Virus record (IMG/VR): IMGVR_UViG_3300030104_004479
Coordinates: 1-33,250 of that record
DNA length: 33,250 nucleotides
Source of the DNA: a virus
Strand: one strand, 5' to 3'
Position numbers and translations under genes: made by a program. The number at the start of each line of letters is the position of its first letter. Within the stretch, counting starts at the first letter, position 1. Shown in pieces: positions 11,601 through 18,434 of this stretch. The notes beneath the pieces were generated by a model. That model saw only the letters and a program-made list of their open reading frames with translations. It ran no database searches and was not told the origin of the DNA.

Positions 11601-14600
11601 AATACTGGTATTCTTAGTACAACAACTGGTATATTCACAATCGATAATCATTTTTATAATAATGGTGAACAATTAGAGTATACTCCAAGTTCAACTATCA
11701 TTGGACTTGCTGCAACTGCAGTTTCTATAGCATCTACTGCAAATAGTGCAGGTGTTGTAACTACTATTTTACCAACTACAGTATTCCCTAAAGTAATAAA
11801 TGAGAGACAATTCCAGTTATTTACCAGAAAAGAATATGTAACTGCCTCTGGTGCACTTCCAGTAACATTCACTGGAACTGGATCTGGAAATGCTCATAAG
11901 TTGAATATAACTAAGAAATTATCAAAAACTGTTATTGGTTTAGATGGTATAGTACAACAACCAATCTCATTTACATCAATCGAACATACATTAGATGGTG
12001 CTATTGGCATTGGAATTACACAATTCATATTAAGTGGAATTAGTTCAGTACAACCTAAAGATGTATTGAAGATTGATAATGAATATATGAAAGTTGACCA
12101 GGTTGGATTTGCAAGTGTTCAAAATGGTTTTATTAACGATTCTACTGCAGTTTCCCTTGGAATCGCTACATTGCCTGTTGTGAGGGTGCAGAGAGGATCT
12201 TTAGGTATAGGAGCAACTCCACATAGTGATGGTGCTGCAGTAAGAGTTCATAGAGGATCATTTAATATTGTTGATAGTAAAGTATTTTTCCTTGATCCAC
12301 CTAAAGGAAACACCAGATCAAGAAGGGCAGATGACAATTTACCATTTGTAAAGGCAGAATTTAGTGGTAGAACTTTCTTAAGGAGTGACTACACTACAAA
12401 TATGGTATTTGATGATATCTCTGATGTCTTTACTGGTATTGGTAGAACATATAGTTTAACTGTAGGTGGAGCAAATACCAGTACAGGAGTTGGAATTGGT
12501 AATGGTGTATTATTCATCAATGGAGTTTTCCAAACACCATTAACAGTTAATAACACAGGTAATAACTATGAATTTGAAAATGACACAACTGCGGGTATTT
12601 CAAGTGTTGTATTTACTGGCATATCTTCTGTTAATGGAGATTTTATTAAGTCTGATTTTGACATTAACCAAAATCAATTACCTAGAGGTGGTCTAATTGT
12701 ATCTCTTGGTTCTACACCTGGTTTAGGATATGCTCCTCTTCTTGGTGCTGAAGTTAAACCTAAACTTGATGTTGCAGGATCCATAGTTTCTATTGTTGGT
12801 ATTGGTACTTCTATAGGTGCTCTTGCTAAAGTTCCTGCTAATTCAAGATTGGGTATTCAAACTGCAGATTATGATCATATAACAGGAATTATTACAGTTA
12901 CAACAACTAAAGTTCATGGATTCTCTTTAGATTTTCCTTCTATGGTTAAATTGAGAGATTTAGAATTTACTTGTTCTAATGAACATGCAGGTGTAACTAC
13001 AACATTCTTCCAAGATCATGAACGTCCACTTCATTTAGTTGGAATAATATCAGATAGAACTTTTGAAGTTGATGCTGGTATCTGCACCATACCACATAAT
13101 TATAAGACTGGTGGTAATGCTTGGGAATTCTTTAATGATTTAACATTTGGTAGTGGTTATTATGGTCCTGTTGCTATTGGTGTTACAGACATTGAGTTTG
13201 TTCATAAATTTGCAAGTTCGACTAATAATTCTATTACTGCTAATACTAGTGCACAGTTTACACCGACAGCAGCGAATTATGATTCTCCTAGTGGTAGATT
13301 AAGTCTAACAGTGGGAAGTCATTCTTTACAAGCAGCAACTAAACATACGGTTACTGATGCTCAGTATGATGCTCGTGTTGGTATAATGACTGTTACAGTT
13401 GCTGGACATGGATTTAATAATGGTGATTTTGTTAAGTTTGCAGATAATTCATTAACATTCAAATGTTCAATGGATAATAATGCAACCAATCATACTTATC
13501 CAAGAGCATCTGATCCATCTAGCAATACTTGGTTACAAATTTCAAATAAAACAACTAATACTTTTAGAGTAAATGTTGGAACATCACCAATAGTTACATT
13601 CACACCAACAGGTGCTGATTATAACCCAGTTACAGGATTGATGGAATTAGAGATTGGTGCTCATAGTTTAAATGCAGGTACAAGTATTAGACTTGCACCT
13701 AATTCATTGTCATTTACCTGTGATACTGATAATAATTCAAGTACCAAAACTTATCCTAGATCAACAGATCCATTACATAATACTGCCATTAAGATTCTAT
13801 CTGTAACTGACACTACGATTACTATTCAGACTCTAACAACAATACCATCTACAAACACTGCTAGACATACGTTCTTAAGTGCTTCAAGTGGTGCAGTTAT
13901 TAGTGGTGGGGAATATGTACATACATTTGTAGGAAGTCAGGCAGCAGCAACAAACGGTCTTTCAAGAGCACTTAATACTGTTGTTATAGGAACTGATTCA
14001 CTTGGATTTACTTGTACTAGAGATGATCATAGAGGAATTCATACTTATCCAAGATCTACTGATCCAGCAGCTGGTGCAAGTTTAGGTGTTGAAGAAATTA
14101 ATTCAGAAGCAATAGTTGTTAATGTTGGTTCTGGTGGTGGAGGCGGAACACAAGCAGCTATTAGTGCAGAGGTTGCATTTAACAAGCATAGGTTTGTTAG
14201 TGCTGGTATTAACAGTATTACTGTTACTGGTGGATCATCATTAACAGCAACTGATGCAGATTACAACCCACAAACTGGTGAGTTGGTAGTAACCAAAGCA
14301 TCTCATGGTGTAAGCGGTGCAAGCACAATTACAGTATCAAACGCTGCTTATAATGAAAATACAGGTGTATTAACATTAACTAAGAATTCTCATGGATTCA
14401 ATGTTGGAGATGATATCTTGATTACTGATGGTGCACTAACATTTACTTGCACTAAGGATAATAATTCAACAAATCATCCATATCCAAGATCTACTGACTA
14501 TGCTAGTGGTAAGTGGTTAAAGATTACAAATAAAACTACCAATACGTTTAAAGTTAATGTAAACCCAAATCCAACCTCACCAGTATATGGGCATACATTT

Positions 14601-16817
14601 GTCGCATCAGAAACAGTTGCTGGTGGTATTCAAAAGTCTAATGCTAGTGTTGGTATTCAAACACATAGTATAGTATTCACTTGTGCTAAAGATGCTTTCC
14701 AATCACTTCATCCATATCCAAGACCAGTTGCAGGTGATGGTGATCCAGATCCAGCACATAATGCAACTTTACCAGTTGGTCTAGTTACACCTAATACATT
14801 TAGATTACAAGTTGGTAAATCTCCTGCAGGAACAGGTGGAGCATTAGATCTTAAAATTACTGAAGCAGGTGGTAATTATGTAAATCCATTAATTCAAACT
14901 CCAGATCCAGTTTATGAAAATCTTCCTGTCATAGGTGTTTCTAGATTGGGTATCGGCAAAACTACAAAAACTGGAGACAATCTATTAATTAGTGCAACTG
15001 TTGGTGCTGCTCAAACTACAGTTGGTATTGGATCTACTGGATTTTCTATATTTGACTTTAAAGTAACAAGATCTGGTCATTCGTTTAATGTTGGAGATAA
15101 ATTTAAACCAGTTGGTCTTGTAACAGCCTCAAATCTACAAAAACCAATAGATGAGTTTGAATTGGAAGTAGTCGAAACATTTAATGATTTCTTCTCTGCT
15201 TGGCAATTTGGTGAAATTGATTTCATTGACAGTATTAAGTTGCTGCAGAATGGATCTAGAAGAAGATTCCCATTATTCTTGAATGGTCAATTAATTAGTT
15301 TTGAAAAAGATAGTAATGATTCATTATCAGATCAAATTGATCTTGATGCTGTTCTTGTTATATTCGTAAATGGTGTTTTACAAACACCTAAAATTTCATA
15401 TCAATTTAATGGTGGAACAACCGTATTATTTACTGAAGCACCTTCAGTAAGTGATAAAGTTGATATATTCTTCTATGTTGGTCAGAGAGGAGTTGATATT
15501 GAAATAGTAGATGTACAAGAAACTGTAAAAATTGGTGATGATATTCAATTATTTAAAAATCCTAATTTTGTAGATACTGTTGATCAAGAGAGAAGTAGAA
15601 TTATTAAATCTTTCTTAGGATCTGATATACTTGAAACTGACACATATATTGGTATAGGTATCACTGAGGATCAGGAAAAACCATTACAATGGACCAAACA
15701 GAAAGTTGATAAGATTATTCAAGGTGAAGTAATTAGTAAATCAAGATCAACTATTGAAGCACAAATTTATCCTACTGCTAAAATTATTGGTGATCTGACA
15801 ATATCTTCTGGTAATGGTGGAACATTTGGTGGAATATTTGTTGATGATGCAGAATCATTCTATTATGAAGATACTAATAATCAAGCATTAGCATCTGGTG
15901 ATAGATATGGAATTGGTATCAATGGTGTAGATGCTTTAGTAATCGAAGGAGATACAAGTTTGATTGGTGCTGCATTTACTGCTGTTGTTTCTGCTGCAGG
16001 AACAATACAATCATTAACTACATCTAATGTAGGATCTGGTTACACTGCTGGTCCAATTCATATTAATTTTGCTGCTCCACAGTCTGTTGGAGTAGGTGTT
16101 GGAACAACAGCATTTGCTAAGGCAACTATTACTGGTGGAAAAGTTTCAAATGTTTCTATTGAAAATGTAGGTTTAGGGTATACATTTACTGCACCTCCAC
16201 AAGTTATTATACAACAACCACAAAATCTTACTGAAAGGATTACATCTATTCAAAATGTTGAAGGATATACTGGAGTTATTACTGGTATTACAACAACAAA
16301 TGGAATAGGTGGTCATTCAACAGCACTTAAATTCTTCTATAGAGCAGATAAAACTGCTAATTCATTGTTAGCTCAATATCCAGTGTTCATAACAGACACT
16401 ACAGTTGGAAATGGCGTAACTTCGGTTAATAGTAATAATAATTCTGTAGTTTCTATAGGTACAACATTCTTGGATAATATTTACATAGTAAATGCAATTT
16501 CTTCTTCAGGAGAAAATGGTGAAATTATATGCAATGTTCAAGATGGTTCTCCAATAGTTGGAATAGCAACTACTGGATTCCATAATCCAGCTAACACTGG
16601 ATTAACAACATCATTAGGTAGGTTATCTTGGGGTAGACTATATACAACAGGCAGTAATGTTATCAGAAGTACAACTCCAATTTCAATAGGAGTTACTGGG
16701 TTTACAGTCAATTCTGGATTAACAACTTTCCCAACTGTTCAAAGAAGAAACTTTAAAGATACATCTTTGAAGGGATTAAGATCCACTGGATCGTTGAGAG
16801 TCTTTGGACTTCCATAA
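2628..16817 (+). CDS. 7: Giant gp7-like baseplate wedge protein with repeat-rich extension
   Basis: A 4729-residue uninterrupted frame, more than four times the length of T4 gp7 (1032). Residues ~1-330 resemble the C-terminal part of T4 gp7: SKGIEESLKILFKVLYG (about residues 207-223) against STKGIEASYKFLFKVLYN, then LVGQTIFKST (about 263-272) against LVGQTIYTAT. The gene also sits between gp6 and gp8. The rest is a chain of beta-rich, Gly/Thr/Asn-rich modules: GxGY repeats (~760-1190, 2080-2180, 4460-4530), HGFxxGD units, a YHYH-type domain (~1262-1380), two NGVxQTP units (~3286-3330, 4238-4288) and a tandem FTC/YPR array (~3412-4068). No membrane segment or signal peptide is visible. Expected role: wedge assembly through the N-terminus. 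The extension is likely exposed on the baseplate periphery and may replace missing gp10/gp11-type parts (inference). Confidence 0.85.
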   Translation: MSQIEKRIEVNRIIENQLPEFVVSDFPKAAEFLKQYYISQEYQGGPIDLTTNLDRYLKVDNLVPEVITGSTILTADITSSETGIGVSSTKGFPSEYGLLKIGDEIITYTGITTNSFTGCVRGFSGVTGYNVGVTSSLIEVNNQKLVFEDTSASSHKEDATVTNLSVLFLQEFYRKTKRTFLPGLEDNEFHSDIDVGNFVKFARSFYQSKGIEESLKILFKVLYGINPKVTDLEERLIKPSSAEYIRREVVVAENVSIYDPLKLVGQTIFKSTDNSTNASISEVEILSREGKTYYKLSLFVGFDDKDLIEGVFTIPGKTKILEPVSVGFSTITVDSTVGFGTTGTVVSGNNTINYTSKSINQFFGCTGVNNNISTADDIRSEEVIFGFEDGDLAKKVELRITGVISDFVPVSNVNLIKEGEKIYVKNVGEKIDNPTINKSYKEIFANSWIYNTSSRYFVKEINSGRFVLNSKIDRSSLKLGDSFAVVKRGSQTNEVIFTVDNIDLNTNSVGPSGLSGWTPIVNQHYDIRRVVNKATSSGIELTEGNNSILSDVLNVYNDSSAEGYVASNSLPSYDVQKNIIKETLSSSNTDINDSDFALRESNALGQYGLIAFDLPANTNLKFVQGDAVIYNAGISTLSMAGLQEGRLYYVDVLPAEPNSGIHSIRLYNSRAEIGGFDTNIKVGVSTIALTTHTFTLADHHNKKLGSNKILRKFPLSQNLYKVKNNERPTNNIGLLIDGVQIHSPLSDDIIYYGPLNSVEVFNEGIGYDVVNPPKVVVENSTGTTALVDPILSGTVKEVLVDPQDFDIEKVNSISLTGGNGSGCFLEPILGPRFRELEFDSRDVFFNGGVSIAEETITFTGLHNLEDGEVIYYNSNGNAAIGIGAAYDLTNTIIGTLADGAPYFVRVVNSRTIRLFNKVSDALVGTAGINTVGLSTDTSASGIHKFRTESKNTLRSINVIESGSGYQYRNLRVEPSGISTAFDTINYKNHGFNEGDIVEYSSTNTTISGLTTTNSYKIVKIDNNSFKLANAGVGGTSTFDYDRSKCVNLNSTGTGYQKFKYPDIKVNVDVSYGSTVTGTFNFTPIITGQIIDSYLYEKGTDYGSTILNHQKNPDVTIQTGKDAAVKCLVVDGKIGSVTVTNKGEQYFSAPELEIEGDGSGAILRPIIENGQLSDVIIINAGIGYSTANTNAFVKSRGRNGYLESRVRNLTLNNIRDNELDNDYLDSTGSEFSYNIIGYDQDLADHFSESFEKDTNTGEFLNVTDHSPIIGWAYDGNPIYGPFGYENPDDINSIVRILDTGYTLSSSQVENRPTGFDAGRFVEDYVYDDSGQLDIHNGRFCKTPEFPNGIYAYFAGVTTSTSSNKLISKFPYFIGNTYKFPLINDNLILDQDFDFNSSNLLRNTQPYKVGEEFAENDFIIESNESIRQFSVVESIHSGEIKNLNILDGGSGYKIGDFTDFDDSETGGIGFQAQVDEIVGIGVSKIETVLTRFENSVFEWKDNREVIAHHLPFIELNDQDNVVISGLSTNIVNLTDSFKVGVKTDTIGLAKTMAVNNNAAGVIEDIYVNQIPDTVSIGGSIRIGSEAAKVLTLFDVNKVIRIRRFNTGIAHTYGSNIDVLNNKISIPVRTERFNSKPNDIVFFNSTQQVGVGVTSGSAITRDYHIGETKIEVPIPTRTIYLPNHPFITGQAVRFAMNPGATPFTARGGEHSTTFNLPDATTSFSDVFVINKGENYIGLVTQRSSIGSTSEGVFFNGGGSSSGISSGLYSITSKFDQVIGDIDRITSTVTTNVSAADTTTHGLAINDVVKMNVKPNLSVGFGNSSPISVKYNSQFEKLLFNEVEFAAADVETNRIDISGHGFKTGDKVFYDGNANGLETGSYFVYEVSDRYFQLGETFKDVTVNPPRILPITASTGGSGQKISLINPQINVVKNSKVTFGLSDTSLSGFDFRIYYDDAFKSEYNSSQDTNNFNVTQYGVVGLGTSPSDPIGAAVTISYSNESPNVLYYSLTKGGYISTSDKQVINGSEIKYIDSAYSGEFKVFDITNDTFKISPRRTPEFLTYEERDCDVIEYSTRSKNVVGSIKDLKITSKGFNYKVLPGFTSVTSVRGKNANIVAISTTIGSVKDARIVDIGYEYSSDKTLSPEAFISPTVNVDNLDVIESVNVISGGKEYTSPPDLLLFDPIDNKIVDNSSLIAKVPNQTIAEVELFVPIQGLDSISHNIIAINNSNGVGIRSMQSSSSGLVTCFLDTPLNGYFTAPFTTGDKIFVEGIQREGESGTTVVGVGTTGGQGGIGTSTNIIGDGFNSENYNYRFFDVIEYSNSNPAVLKFSVAGLTTNPGVAKTFQSGYASLINKNNYPVLEPVQVRGKFQLSEQVRVDSGNGYIDTDLIIVEVRDDYVKVDGDYRLNNGDRIKGIVSNVSAEVVGIIKKEAKFKIDYSSKQNVGWTDGIGKLNEDYQVIPDNDYFQNLSYTVESPIEWEKSVDPVNRLVHPAGLKNFADTIIESVSESKISYGSTTVNAITLDIVNDPKRVDAINVFDLATDFDRRDNQSKFAQVSNKQLTDFTKCKSNRVLIHDDISSKFSSKGFQASTTELEELDSTFSHYLVQIIDPDTFDTQVSELIVLTDTNNAYLLEKSTDFTTTKLGDFTAESNPIDQTKTINFFPTEVFTKDHDIKLLKTDFRTDQVSAASTNEIGQVELSSTIVGVGSTTVGFTTTTIVEYPKTDFNALHASLIIQNDLTKDVNYSEVIVDFDGVNTYIAETFIDTRQNSSTTNKVGLVTAVFEDNRIRLQCLNDQATTLTVSANVVGLGTTTAGIGTHRFAVPGQEPGSERSARLHSDYSSGTGAYTFATLDKNLDSTIKSLVRVSCGETSAIHQLIGMRDIDDVLTVQYPFVSAGSTTGIGTFGGEISGSNINIKFYPDTEYSSALTEVQSFNQVLYTTNDFDNTAPVYQFGEAEKRIFLSAYDGLNGNRANKTEFDLTHENTPIYTKTFDPTNTGILSTTTGIFTIDNHFYNNGEQLEYTPSSTIIGLAATAVSIASTANSAGVVTTILPTTVFPKVINERQFQLFTRKEYVTASGALPVTFTGTGSGNAHKLNITKKLSKTVIGLDGIVQQPISFTSIEHTLDGAIGIGITQFILSGISSVQPKDVLKIDNEYMKVDQVGFASVQNGFINDSTAVSLGIATLPVVRVQRGSLGIGATPHSDGAAVRVHRGSFNIVDSKVFFLDPPKGNTRSRRADDNLPFVKAEFSGRTFLRSDYTTNMVFDDISDVFTGIGRTYSLTVGGANTSTGVGIGNGVLFINGVFQTPLTVNNTGNNYEFENDTTAGISSVVFTGISSVNGDFIKSDFDINQNQLPRGGLIVSLGSTPGLGYAPLLGAEVKPKLDVAGSIVSIVGIGTSIGALAKVPANSRLGIQTADYDHITGIITVTTTKVHGFSLDFPSMVKLRDLEFTCSNEHAGVTTTFFQDHERPLHLVGIISDRTFEVDAGICTIPHNYKTGGNAWEFFNDLTFGSGYYGPVAIGVTDIEFVHKFASSTNNSITANTSAQFTPTAANYDSPSGRLSLTVGSHSLQAATKHTVTDAQYDARVGIMTVTVAGHGFNNGDFVKFADNSLTFKCSMDNNATNHTYPRASDPSSNTWLQISNKTTNTFRVNVGTSPIVTFTPTGADYNPVTGLMELEIGAHSLNAGTSIRLAPNSLSFTCDTDNNSSTKTYPRSTDPLHNTAIKILSVTDTTITIQTLTTIPSTNTARHTFLSASSGAVISGGEYVHTFVGSQAAATNGLSRALNTVVIGTDSLGFTCTRDDHRGIHTYPRSTDPAAGASLGVEEINSEAIVVNVGSGGGGGTQAAISAEVAFNKHRFVSAGINSITVTGGSSLTATDADYNPQTGELVVTKASHGVSGASTITVSNAAYNENTGVLTLTKNSHGFNVGDDILITDGALTFTCTKDNNSTNHPYPRSTDYASGKWLKITNKTTNTFKVNVNPNPTSPVYGHTFVASETVAGGIQKSNASVGIQTHSIVFTCAKDAFQSLHPYPRPVAGDGDPDPAHNATLPVGLVTPNTFRLQVGKSPAGTGGALDLKITEAGGNYVNPLIQTPDPVYENLPVIGVSRLGIGKTTKTGDNLLISATVGAAQTTVGIGSTGFSIFDFKVTRSGHSFNVGDKFKPVGLVTASNLQKPIDEFELEVVETFNDFFSAWQFGEIDFIDSIKLLQNGSRRRFPLFLNGQLISFEKDSNDSLSDQIDLDAVLVIFVNGVLQTPKISYQFNGGTTVLFTEAPSVSDKVDIFFYVGQRGVDIEIVDVQETVKIGDDIQLFKNPNFVDTVDQERSRIIKSFLGSDILETDTYIGIGITEDQEKPLQWTKQKVDKIIQGEVISKSRSTIEAQIYPTAKIIGDLTISSGNGGTFGGIFVDDAESFYYEDTNNQALASGDRYGIGINGVDALVIEGDTSLIGAAFTAVVSAAGTIQSLTTSNVGSGYTAGPIHINFAAPQSVGVGVGTTAFAKATITGGKVSNVSIENVGLGYTFTAPPQVIIQQPQNLTERITSIQNVEGYTGVITGITTTNGIGGHSTALKFFYRADKTANSLLAQYPVFITDTTVGNGVTSVNSNNNSVVSIGTTFLDNIYIVNAISSSGENGEIICNVQDGSPIVGIATTGFHNPANTGLTTSLGRLSWGRLYTTGSNVIRSTTPISIGVTGFTVNSGLTTFPTVQRRNFKDTSLKGLRSTGSLRVFGLP
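6411..6770 (+). other. YHYH-type domain inside the gp7-like protein
   Basis: Residues ~1262-1380 contain the ordered motifs PIIGWAYDGNPIYGPFGY, then LDIHNGRFCKTPEFPNG, then IYAYFAG and FPYFIGNTYK. This follows the YHYH protein family, in which a G-Y/W-A-x-DG-x-PIYGP motif precedes LDxxNGR and a GTYHYH element. Here the YHYH element itself is IYAYFA, so the name-giving histidines are lost. The function of the family is not established. I know of it in marine bacteria and phage virion proteins. Confidence 0.7.
12860..14830 (+). repeat. Tandem FTCxxD...YPRxxD repeat array in the gp7-like protein
   Basis: Six units are recognisable by a C-terminal signature F-T/K-C followed by DxN/H and H-x-YPR. 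The FTC/FKC codons start at 12966, 13458, 13713, 14007, 14442 and 14676. YPR is present in the last five units and degenerate in the first. Most units begin with a half reading YxxxTGxxxxTxxxHGFxxGD and end with a strand such as NKTTNTFRVNV. The two most alike (at 13458 and 14442) lie in matching contexts, which suggests a longer duplicated super-unit. Similar repeats occur in marine phage structural proteins as I remember them. Confidence 0.85.
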
Positions 16818-16824
16818 TAAACCA

Positions 16825-16833
16825 CTATAAATA
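16825..16833 (+). promoter_or_regulatory. T4-type late promoter upstream of gp8
   Basis: CTATAAATA in the 36-base gap between the tandem TAATAA stop of the gp7-like gene (16815-16820) and the gp8 ATG. The octamer ends 20 bases before the ATG, nearly the same as at gp25. It gives gp8 and the following 2525-residue gene their own late start, so they need not depend on read-through of the 14-kb gene upstream. Confidence 0.82.
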
Positions 16834-16853
16834 GAAAAAAAAGTTTAATTACA

Positions 16854-18428
16854 ATGTCGGCAATTGTTACTGATCAATTTAGAATTCTAAATGCAAATAA
16901 CTTTGTTGAATCAGTAGAATCTACTAACAATTCATATTATGTTTTTATTGGTTTATCAAATCCAACAACAGTTGGATATGGTAGATCTTCTGGTTGGCAA
17001 TCAAATACACCTCCACCTGAAGATAATTTTTCTTACAGGTCGCATGTTGGTGATACTATGATGTTTGGTAAAAAAATATCATCTGCAAATATTAGAAGAA
17101 TTGTAAGAAAAGTAGATTGGGTTTCTGGTAATAGATATGAAATTTATAGAGATGATTACAGTGTAAAGAATCCTAGTCCAATAAATTCTGCTGCTAGATT
17201 ATACGAAGCAAATTATTTTGTAGTAAATTCTGATTTTAAAGTTTATGCTTGTATTGATAATGGTGGTGATGGATCTAATCCAAAAGGTAGTATATCACAA
17301 GATGAACCAACATTTACTGATTTAGAACCAACAAAAGCTGGTAATAGTGGTGATGGTTATGTATGGAAATATCTATTTACGATTTCGCCAAGTGATATTA
17401 TTAAATTTGATTCAACAGAATATATAACGGTTCCTAATAATTGGGGATCAAATACAGATTCTGGTATTAGAGCAGTTAGAGAAAATGGAGATTCTTCTGT
17501 TAATAATAACCAAATTAAGCATATTTTCATAGAAAAATCGGGTGCTCAATATGCTAACGGATTTGGACAAGAAGTTGATATACTTGGTGATGGAACTGGT
17601 GCAAAAGCAATAATTGATGTTGTTAATGGTAAAATAACTAATGCTACCGTCAGTTCTGGTGGTAAAGGTTATAGTTATGGATTAGTAGATTTAGGAACTT
17701 TAAACAGTAATGTTTCTACTGTAAATAGAGCAAAGTTAGTTCCAATAATTCCACCATCATTAGGTCATGGATATGACATTTACACTGAATTAGGAACTGA
17801 TAGAGTTTTAGTATATGCAAGATTTGATGATTCTACTAAAGATTTTCCAACAGATTCAAAATTTGCACAAGTTGGTATTGTAAAGAATCCTACCAAAGTA
17901 GGAACTGCTGTTACATATACTGATAATACTTTTTCTTCTTTACAGGCAGTTAAGTTTGAAACAATAACTGGAACACCACAAATTGGTGAAGAAATTAAAC
18001 AGACTCTAACTGAAGCACCAAATAATGGAAAAATTGTCACTGCTTATGTTGCTTCTTATGATGATTCTACCAAAGTTCTAAAATATTTTAGAGATAGATC
18101 TTTAAATTATACTACAACAGATGATCAGACTGATTATGCTGGTATATCAACCACTGGTAGAATATATAATTTTGAATCTGTAGCAACAGCAAATCAGATT
18201 AAGGGAGTTACATCTGCTTTCTCTGGATCTATTGATAATAATTTCTCTGGGATATCAACAAATCCTACTGGAACAAAATTAATTAACTTAGGAGTGACCT
18301 TCAACGCAGGGTTATCTGATAGTGAGATAAATAAAGGATCAGGGGAAATAATCTATCTAGATAATAGACCTTTGATTGCTCGAAATTCTCGACAAAAAGA
18401 AGACATTAAAATCATCCTGGAATTCTAA
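16854..18428 (+). CDS. 8: Baseplate wedge protein gp8 with inserted beta repeats
   Basis: A 524-residue homologue of T4 gp8 (334 residues), the wedge dimer that links gp7 and gp10 and triggers outer baseplate rearrangement. Matches include AIVTDQFRI near the N-terminus (T4 AIVTSKFRT), GDGYVWKYLFTISP (T4 GDGYVWEYLFEIPP), TEYITVP (T4 NEYIVVP) and the C-terminus GEIIYLDNRPLI (T4 GEMIYMENRPPI). The extra length lies mainly at residues ~222-300 (about 17518-17750), where GAQYANGFGQ, LGDGTGAKA and GGKGYSYGLVD form the glycine-rich GxGY module also found in neighbouring proteins. The core resumes at FAQVGIVKNPTKVG (T4 FRQISIITNPLEAKA). The gene is preceded by a late promoter and is six bases from the next gene. 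Confidence 0.92.
   Translation: MSAIVTDQFRILNANNFVESVESTNNSYYVFIGLSNPTTVGYGRSSGWQSNTPPPEDNFSYRSHVGDTMMFGKKISSANIRRIVRKVDWVSGNRYEIYRDDYSVKNPSPINSAARLYEANYFVVNSDFKVYACIDNGGDGSNPKGSISQDEPTFTDLEPTKAGNSGDGYVWKYLFTISPSDIIKFDSTEYITVPNNWGSNTDSGIRAVRENGDSSVNNNQIKHIFIEKSGAQYANGFGQEVDILGDGTGAKAIIDVVNGKITNATVSSGGKGYSYGLVDLGTLNSNVSTVNRAKLVPIIPPSLGHGYDIYTELGTDRVLVYARFDDSTKDFPTDSKFAQVGIVKNPTKVGTAVTYTDNTFSSLQAVKFETITGTPQIGEEIKQTLTEAPNNGKIVTAYVASYDDSTKVLKYFRDRSLNYTTTDDQTDYAGISTTGRIYNFESVATANQIKGVTSAFSGSIDNNFSGISTNPTGTKLINLGVTFNAGLSDSEINKGSGEIIYLDNRPLIARNSRQKEDIKIILEF
17518..17720 (+). repeat. GxGY-type beta repeat insertion in gp8
   Basis: Two units, HIFIEKSGAQYANGFG and TNATVSSGGKGYSYGL, are separated by ILGDGTGAKAIIDVVNGK. 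This is the pattern [strand]-GxGY-[P/V strand]-GxGTGAxA seen in gp7, gp14 and the 2525-residue protein, and T4 gp8 has nothing comparable at this position. Confidence 0.7.
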
Positions 18429-18434
18429 AGAAAA

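Noticed and set aside
12860-14830. The repeat array considered as a CRISPR or DNA-level tandem repeat
   Set aside because: Similarity is at protein level with drifting bases and uneven spacing, and the region is a continuous coding frame.
4900-16220. Glycine-rich repeats read as an RTX toxin or adhesin gene
   Set aside because: The nonapeptide GGxGxDxUx is absent, there is no secretion signal, and the N-terminal gp7 core and gene order show a baseplate protein.
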